Shown here one piece after another: positions 27,899 through 32,544 of a stretch of DNA of 32,544 nucleotides; the stretch's first letter is position 1, and each line of letters starts with the position of its first letter. Made by a program: the position numbers and the translations under genes. This DNA is from Gracilaria caudata (Eukaryota; Rhodophyta; Florideophyceae; Gracilariales; Gracilariaceae). Location: assembly GCA_030374735.1 (NCBI GenBank), contig JASCIV010000202.1:1-32544 (forward strand), written 5' to 3'. The notes under the pieces are model-generated. The model saw only the letters and a list, made by a program, of their open reading frames with translations. It made no database searches and was not told the DNA's origin.

Positions 27899-28489
27899 AT
27901 GAAAGGGAAGATGAACCTTGACTTCCTCATGAGTTCTTCATTTAATACGCAAAAGTCCAAGAGAAGGAGTCCACATGCGCGATTTGAAACTACATCTCCC
28001 AATCGGATGACATCACCAGATCGAATGAGCTCAAGCAACTCTCGCAGAATTGAAAGAACGGAAGACTTTCCTATGCGGCATGGCAATAGCCGTAGTCATT
28101 TCAACGATGTATGTTCAATGTCAAGTCCAAATCTGTCGCTTGCGAGGAGGCATCCTCCGTCAACTGCCGTGCCAAAGTCGCCACAGCCTATCAAGCAGAA
28201 GAAGAATCGGAAAGAGAGTCCCAGTACTGAGTCTGTCACTTCTGCAGATTCCAAGCCACACAAATGTTCGACTTGTGGAAAGACCTTCTATAAACTGGAG
28301 CAAATGAAGAGACACTACCGATTAGTTCACCTCAACATACGCCCGTACAAATGCTCCGAGTGTGAGCTCTGCTTTGGCACAAAACAAAACCTCGAAGTTC
28401 ACCGAAAGACACGGAAACATAGGACTCGCCTTGAGAACATGGCCACTCAGGTCAAAAATCGAAACAGTGATACAGAAATGCAGGATTAG
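27899..28489 (+). CDS. C2H2 zinc-finger protein, two tandem fingers
   Basis: A 196-residue probable DNA-binding protein. The frame opens at a TTG at 27878, and the first ATG, with G at -3, is at 27899. Residues 1-118 are disordered, basic and rich in Ser, Arg and Pro, with several SP sites that could be phosphorylated. Finger 1 has Cys123, Cys126, His139 and His144 (C-x2-C-x12-H-x4-H). Finger 2 has Cys152, Cys155, His168 and His174 (C-x2-C-x12-H-x5-H). They are joined by a seven-residue linker, LNIRPYK, close to the usual TGEKPYK type. Two adjacent C-terminal fingers recall stress regulators such as Msn2 and Crz1, but that is a resemblance of layout, not orthology. A short basic tail follows. 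Candidate TATA elements lie at 27760 and 27853. Target genes are unknown. Confidence 0.85.
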   Translation: MKGKMNLDFLMSSSFNTQKSKRRSPHARFETTSPNRMTSPDRMSSSNSRRIERTEDFPMRHGNSRSHFNDVCSMSSPNLSLARRHPPSTAVPKSPQPIKQKKNRKESPSTESVTSADSKPHKCSTCGKTFYKLEQMKRHYRLVHLNIRPYKCSECELCFGTKQNLEVHRKTRKHRTRLENMATQVKNRNSDTEMQD

Positions 28490-29268
28490 TAAGGAAGCAG
28501 CTGCGCCGTGAAGTACGTCAATGGAACAGAATTAGTTATATCTGACTTAAGCACGATTAGTAACGGTGATCGTCATCAACAAGCATCCGCAGTTTCGAGC
28601 TTTCAAACTCACCTGGTTTCTTGTTCGCACTATTTCACCGGCGGTGAAACTCGGTTGCATCTCCTCGTTGTACGTTTTCCGTACATATCTTATCAAGTGA
28701 AACTAACTTCCCTCTCCCTTTAAGTAAAGTATAATGGTGACTCCAACAGGGGAAGCCGTATTGAGTCCAACTTCACAACTTTCCCAAAAACATGATTGGG
28801 ACTGATGCGTCTATGTCTCGCGCATGGGGGCTTCTGTAAACTGTATCGTTCTGCACATGGATCACGGCCTAAACGCACGCTGAACTGATCACAAAACTGT
28901 GTACATGTCTATTGAACTAATCTGTGTAAACCGACGGACCGCACTGGTTCTAACACAACGCTGTCCACTACCTTCCCTCTCCTCCCCACCCTCGCTCGCA
29001 TCTCGATGTCCACCACGACTGCACTAAAATCTCGTACATACAACTCAGGATACATATCGATCCGCAAACGGTGTAAGAAACAAACATGCATGGAATCGAA
29101 CACACGGATGACATTTTGCGACTACTCTACACTTGTATAGTTATCGACAAGCCTTGTCAGAAGCATTGTGCGTGGCATATCATGGTGCGTGGGCTCAGAA
29201 ATAACTTTCAAGAACGTGCGACAAGCGTGGAACTGACATGCATCTCACCCCTGTCGCAATGTACAAAA
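28490..29268. other. Convergent 3' intergenic region
   Basis: These 779 bases lie between the zinc-finger gene and the transporter gene, which converge. The short ORFs at 28508-28723, 28909-29103 and 29086-29304 show no protein character. I see no repeat, RNA gene or clear polyadenylation signal. Confidence 0.4.
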
Positions 29269-30669
29269 TCATGTTTTTTCGTCTGCGCTGCCAGGAGCGG
29301 CTAAGTCAACTTGGCGATCCACTTGATCTGCGGTGGGGAGAAGTAGCTCTAGCGTAGGGCTGCTAACAATAGGTCTGGGAATGCCCAGCGCAACATTATG
29401 CGAGTGTGACTTGGCATATACAAATAAAAACCCCGATATCAACGCGAGGAAAACGCCAAACCAGGCGTGAGGTGTGAACTTGGTGCGAAAAATTGCAGCC
29501 CCGAGGAGTACGATGGCGATCTTGTTGGTCTGTGCAAGGTAGCGCAGAACGTCACTTGATGCAGCCTCGAAGGCGGACAAGACGGACACGAGGCAGCCAG
29601 CGCTGAGAGCAAACGAAAAAACCAGGGGAATCTTAGCGGAGATGGGCAGTAGAGCGACTTGATGGGAGAAGGTGGGCAACTCTTGGTTCAAACAGGCAAA
29701 CAAAAGCGCGACGGGAAGTGAAAGAAGGTTTGCAACGAACGCCTTGTCGGTTGCTCGATAGCTTCCTGCGCAGTAGCGAAGACTGAGCACGTAGAAGATG
29801 TGGGCGGAAACGTTGAAGCACGACCACACGTATCCCAAGAGAGAGGTTTGAGAGATGGCGCTGGCAGAGTCAAATGTGAAAACATTGGCTAGCATGGAAA
29901 GAGCCATGGCTACATAGACGCCGCTGGGAATTGAATGGCCAAACGCAACTCTCTCGACAGTGGTGACGCCGAGGGGAGCCAAGCTCTTGACGACTGTGAA
30001 AGCAGGCAGTGAAATGAAGCGCAGAGATCGGGCGTTGGAATAATGGTAGAGTAGGAAGAGCGCGGAAGGAAGCAGCATGTTGGAAACGTGCGTAGTGGAT
30101 ATTGCTGGAGGCTCCCTGCGAACAACAGCGACGACGGAAAACGCAAGCACGACGACGAGACATTGCACGGCGATGATAAGCCAGGGATAGTCGAAAAGTG
30201 GCTGAGAGAAGACGGCCTTATTGGCAAGCACGAGTGCGACGGACTGAGCCGCCCACCAGAGACACGCGAGAATGCCCGCGGCGTCCCACCCGAGGCGGTG
30301 GAAGTGCGCGAGCGCGGGGAAAGACGCGGCGACGGCGCGCAGCGCGGCGCCTCCGCCGGCGTCGAAGGGCTTCTGGGACGCCGTCGTGGAGGGAGAGAGT
30401 CGCTGGTGGCGGCGGCGAAGAACGAGACGAAGACGGGGCGTAGCGGCGGAGGTGGGGCGGTAAGTCGGGCAGCGACGCGCGATGCCGCGGGGCGACGTGG
30501 CTGCGCGGCGCTTGACAGTGCCGCGGCGAGGCGATGCATTCGGCTCTGCGCACGCGTTTTGCAGTGAACACTGTTCTGATTCAGAACTTCTGAACAGTGC
30601 TTGCTGGTTTGGCGCACGCAGCGCTGCAATCTGCACTACGAAGGTATTTGCTGCATCGTTGCCCATCAT
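29269..30669 (-). CDS. Nucleotide-sugar transporter-like protein (TPT/NST superfamily)
   Basis: A 466-residue membrane protein of the drug/metabolite-transporter superfamily. About ten helices lie between residues 128 and 419 (near 128-149, 161-182, 197-217, 222-240, 248-265, 277-298, 308-326, 341-365, 374-393 and 399-419). The sequence around LANK (148-151), SNARSLRFISLPAFTVVKSL (211-230) and LAQTNKIAIVLLGAAIF (378-394) is closest in pattern to Golgi GDP-mannose-type transporters such as Vrg4 and GONST. The GALNK substrate motif of that group is altered here to AQTNK, so the substrate is uncertain. Plastid phosphate translocators are a more distant alternative. The first ~125 residues form an unusually long Arg/Ser/Pro-rich extension with no other Met before residue 198. 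It may be a cytosolic tail or a targeting sequence. Start: two ATGs in tandem at 30669 and 30666. The neighbour 30765-32083 is divergent, so the 95 bases between must serve both genes. Confidence 0.85.
   Translation of the reverse strand: MMGNDAANTFVVQIAALRAPNQQALFRSSESEQCSLQNACAEPNASPRRGTVKRRAATSPRGIARRCPTYRPTSAATPRLRLVLRRRHQRLSPSTTASQKPFDAGGGAALRAVAASFPALAHFHRLGWDAAGILACLWWAAQSVALVLANKAVFSQPLFDYPWLIIAVQCLVVVLAFSVVAVVRREPPAISTTHVSNMLLPSALFLLYHYSNARSLRFISLPAFTVVKSLAPLGVTTVERVAFGHSIPSGVYVAMALSMLANVFTFDSASAISQTSLLGYVWSCFNVSAHIFYVLSLRYCAGSYRATDKAFVANLLSLPVALLFACLNQELPTFSHQVALLPISAKIPLVFSFALSAGCLVSVLSAFEAASSDVLRYLAQTNKIAIVLLGAAIFRTKFTPHAWFGVFLALISGFLFVYAKSHSHNVALGIPRPIVSSPTLELLLPTADQVDRQVDLAAPGSADEKT
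30569..30599. repeat. Nested inverted repeats at the 5' end of the transporter gene
   Basis: CACTGTTC (30569-30576) is inverted as GAACAGTG (30592-30599). Between them overlap two further near-perfect palindromes: TTCTGA-T-TCAGAA (30574-30586) and TTCAGAA-C-TTCTGAA (30580-30594). GAACA-C-TGTTC overlaps the left arm. The segment codes for residues about 24-34 of the transporter. Confidence 0.6.
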
Positions 30670-30764
30670 GGGTGATCCAGCGCTTGCGCCATCTCGTCCA
30701 CTGCAAAGAGGTTAGCCGTCCTCACCCCCCATGTCAAGCCCACTTTCTTCTTCGTTTGGTCGTC
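30670..30764. promoter_or_regulatory. 95-base divergent spacer, probable shared promoter
   Basis: Only 95 bases separate the ATG of the minus-strand transporter from the ATG of the plus-strand membrane protein. No TATA box is visible. A pyrimidine-rich stretch (about 30716-30755) precedes the plus-strand ATG. Core promoter elements may extend into both coding regions. Confidence 0.4.
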
Positions 30765-32083
30765 ATGGAGAGCGTGCAGCCGGGGGATCCGCTCGGCGGC
30801 TTCGGAACTGTCGTCGAAGAGTTCGACTCTCTCCCCACGTTGTTGGCGGCGCTTGCTTTCATCTTGGCCGCCTTGCAGGGCGTCTTGTGCCTCGAGTCTG
30901 TTGATTCATGCCGCTTATCCAAAAGGAAGATGAACATCTTGTTAGCGTTTGAGATGGTGGAAACCATCGCCTTGTTTTCATCGGAACTACTGTCGTTCTT
31001 GGAGCTGCGTGATGCGTTTGACGCTGCGTTTCCAAGTTTGCAGTTTGTTGCGCCCTGTCCGTTTGCTGCGGGCGTGTTACAGACTTTCTCTGAGCTGTAT
31101 TTCACGCTGGCAGTTGTGACAAAAAGTCGAATCTCGTGGATCCCGGTTCAAATATGGGTTCCAGATTTGCAGTGCTGGAGATTGTGCCTCTCACTGCGTC
31201 GTTGATTCTGTCAGTCATCCTCATAGGCTGGCGCTTTCGCTGGTGGTTTCGAGCCGATGCTGTCAGAGTCGAGGAGGCGCTATCCGCGATTCAGAGTGAA
31301 CCATCCCCCAGCCATGGTGTTATGGCTTTCGCCGCTGGCTGGACCGTTGCGATTAGCGGCTCGCTTGTAGTAATCATGTTGCTTTCCGATTGCAGCGAAG
31401 AAGGACCCAGTTACTTCGCTGGTCTTCGCTATCTATGGCGTCCGGAACAGTAGATTGACGAGCGGCATACGGGTACCAAGGTCTGGTACCGTCACTTTGA
31501 GAGTACCGATCGCGCGTTAGATTAGTACGTCGCTTCTGCGTTACTGGGCAATTCCGTACCTGTTCCGAATGATGCTCGTCACGTGCAAGTGCTTCTGGAG
31601 CGCGGATCTCTTCATGTTGATAACGCCATCGTCGGTACGGACAAGGACTTCCGCAAACAGGAAGATAGAACTGCTTCGCATCTCCACAAAGCATTGCTGA
31701 TCGCGGAGCACCTCGTTGTGCTGCCGTTGCTGGTCGTCATTTTGATTATCATCGCGCGAAATCATGACAATCTTGATCAGGTTCATTATGAGGCATTGGG
31801 GCAGCTTGCTGAGGGCGCGATCATTCTTGCGTTTATCGAGTTTGCCATCGGTGTGAAAAATTTGTTGTGGGGTGTAAAGGTGCAAGCCGGACTTGCTGGC
31901 TTGGACAGCCCTCGACATCATTCCCACGCAATTCACGGCCTGTTCACGTTAAGCTTCGGGAACAGCATCCCCGAACATGAGCGCAGATCAGAAATCGTGA
32001 GAAAATGGCCAGAAAGAGTGCTGGTTTACTTAGTGAGGGAGCGTTTGTTTCAACAGGGGCGCTCTGCAGTAAGTAGTAATTAA
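30765..32083 (+). CDS. Seven-helix membrane protein, reading frame interrupted (introns or decay)
   Basis: I do not recognise the family. From ATG 30765 (G at -3, G at +4) one frame carries three hydrophobic helices (residues about 24-44, 58-80 and 94-119) and then loses hydrophobic character before its stop at 31205. The frame one base back, open from 31094, carries two more helices (about 31158-31225 and 31320-31385) and meets TAG at 31451 and TAG at 31523. The same frame, open from 31526 to TAA 32081, adds two helices (about 31691-31755 and 31793-31870) and a charged tail. Together this is a coherent seven-helix protein. Spliced reading: an intron from GTAATC at 31370 to TTAG at 31525 (156 bases) removes both stops in frame, and one from GTGACA at 31116 to AG 31180 (65 bases) would join the first frames. 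Alternatively one lost base near the A-run at 31121-31125 plus two nonsense changes make it a pseudogene. A donor-like GTAAGT near the end (32069) hints at further splicing. Confidence 0.5.
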
Positions 32084-32466
32084 ACTACTGCACCTGCAAA
32101 AAAGAGAGAGAGAGCCACTTGAATAGACACTAGATATCTGAGCACAGATGTGGATTTTGAAGTGGTTATGAGGTCCTCAATGTCCTCAGGGCCAGAACAA
32201 ATCGGAAGTCCCGAGTCTTCTTCCATCAATATGGGCTCAACTTTCCAAAGGTGCTAGCTCATTTGGAGACGAAAAGGAGTTCTCATTTACACAAAACTTA
32301 GTGTTTGACACTTGACTATGAATTGTACAACAACTGTAGTGCCAAACAATCACGAAATCGACAATCAAATGAGTTCCTTGCATCTAACAATATCTACAGA
32401 ACGGTAACCGAGCATGTCCAAACTCAACAGAGCTCCCATCGCCTAAGTTATCAATTTAGTTTCTTT
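32084..32466. other. Intergenic stretch with GA microsatellite
   Basis: These 383 bases have no gene I can support. A GA run lies at about 32103-32114. The stretch lies between the end of the seven-helix gene and the stop codon of the partial minus-strand gene, so it should contain two 3' ends. Confidence 0.4.
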
Positions 32467-32544
32467 TCAGTCCTCCCATTTCGGCCTCGGAGCAACGCTA
32501 GGGTTAGCATGAACAAATTTCTCAAGGTACTCGATCTTCTGCTC
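32467..32544 (-). CDS. C-terminus of a gene running off the right edge
   Basis: Read on the minus strand, the last 78 bases give 25 residues and a TGA at 32467-32469. The residues begin EQKIEYLEKFVHANPSV and end in APRPKWED. The amphipathic start followed by a Pro-rich, Trp-containing charged end looks like a genuine protein C-terminus, and other frames here are less protein-like. I cannot name the protein from so few residues. The gene would continue to the right and converge with the seven-helix gene. Confidence 0.55.
   Translation of the reverse strand, partial: EQKIEYLEKFVHANPSVAPRPKWED

Noticed and set aside
30569..30599. Heat-shock element reading of the nested palindromes
   Set aside because: TTC and GAA units are spaced by 3 to 4 bases instead of the regular 5-base units, so the canonical element is not met.
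31110..31130. Programmed -1 ribosomal frameshift at the A-run in the seven-helix gene
   Set aside because: The in-frame codons ACA AAA AGT do not form an X-XXY-YYZ slippery heptamer, and the two later stop codons would remain unexplained. Splicing or decay fits better.
31130..31160. tRNA B-box-like GGTTCAAAT
   Set aside because: No matching A-box, acceptor stem or anticodon arm could be drawn around it.

Overview
The window looks like nuclear DNA of a eukaryote with compact, mostly intron-free genes. It codes for a mitochondrial phosphate carrier, a cytosolic-type isoleucyl-tRNA synthetase, a P4-ATPase lipid flippase, translation elongation factor 3, a bacterial/cyanobacterial-type DNA topoisomerase I with an organelle-type leader, a nucleotide-sugar transporter-like protein and a C2H2 zinc-finger protein. 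Long uninterrupted reading frames, roughly balanced base composition, elongation factor 3 and an organellar topoisomerase I fit an intron-poor alga, for example a florideophyte red alga. That assignment is inference. No sequence here is diagnostic, and another intron-poor alga or protist is possible.

Layout. 197-2155 (-) is a 652-residue protein of unknown function. 2156-4959 is gene-poor, with diverged repeats, palindromes and two tandem 9-mers. 4960-5502 (+) is a tentative basic, Ser-rich protein with a PP1-docking-like motif. 6113-10633 (+) is the flippase, preceded by a 6-codon upstream ORF that stops two bases before its ATG. 11671-12771 (+) is the phosphate carrier and 13275-16760 (-) the isoleucyl-tRNA synthetase, convergent to it. 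18599-21808 (+) is elongation factor 3 and 22270-25110 (-) topoisomerase I, again convergent. 25111-27898 is long, GC-rich then pyrimidine-rich, and largely non-coding. 27899-28489 (+) is the zinc-finger protein. 29269-30669 (-) is the transporter, divergent by 95 bp from a seven-helix membrane-protein gene at 30765-32083 (+). That gene's reading frame is interrupted, so it is either spliced or decaying. The last 78 bases (32467-32544, -) are the C-terminus of another gene that runs off the window.

The genes are unrelated housekeeping functions (translation, mitochondrial phosphate import, membrane asymmetry, organelle DNA topology, secretory-pathway transport) and form no operon. Neighbours are mostly convergent or divergent. 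The promoters of the two presumably strongly expressed genes, phosphate carrier and elongation factor 3, share CCAATCA boxes in both orientations and CACGTG boxes within about 600 bp of the start codon. I found no tRNA, rRNA, CRISPR array or intact transposon. The least explained items are the 652-residue protein, the interrupted seven-helix gene, the altered P-loop of elongation factor 3 and the structured DNA at 4441-4620.
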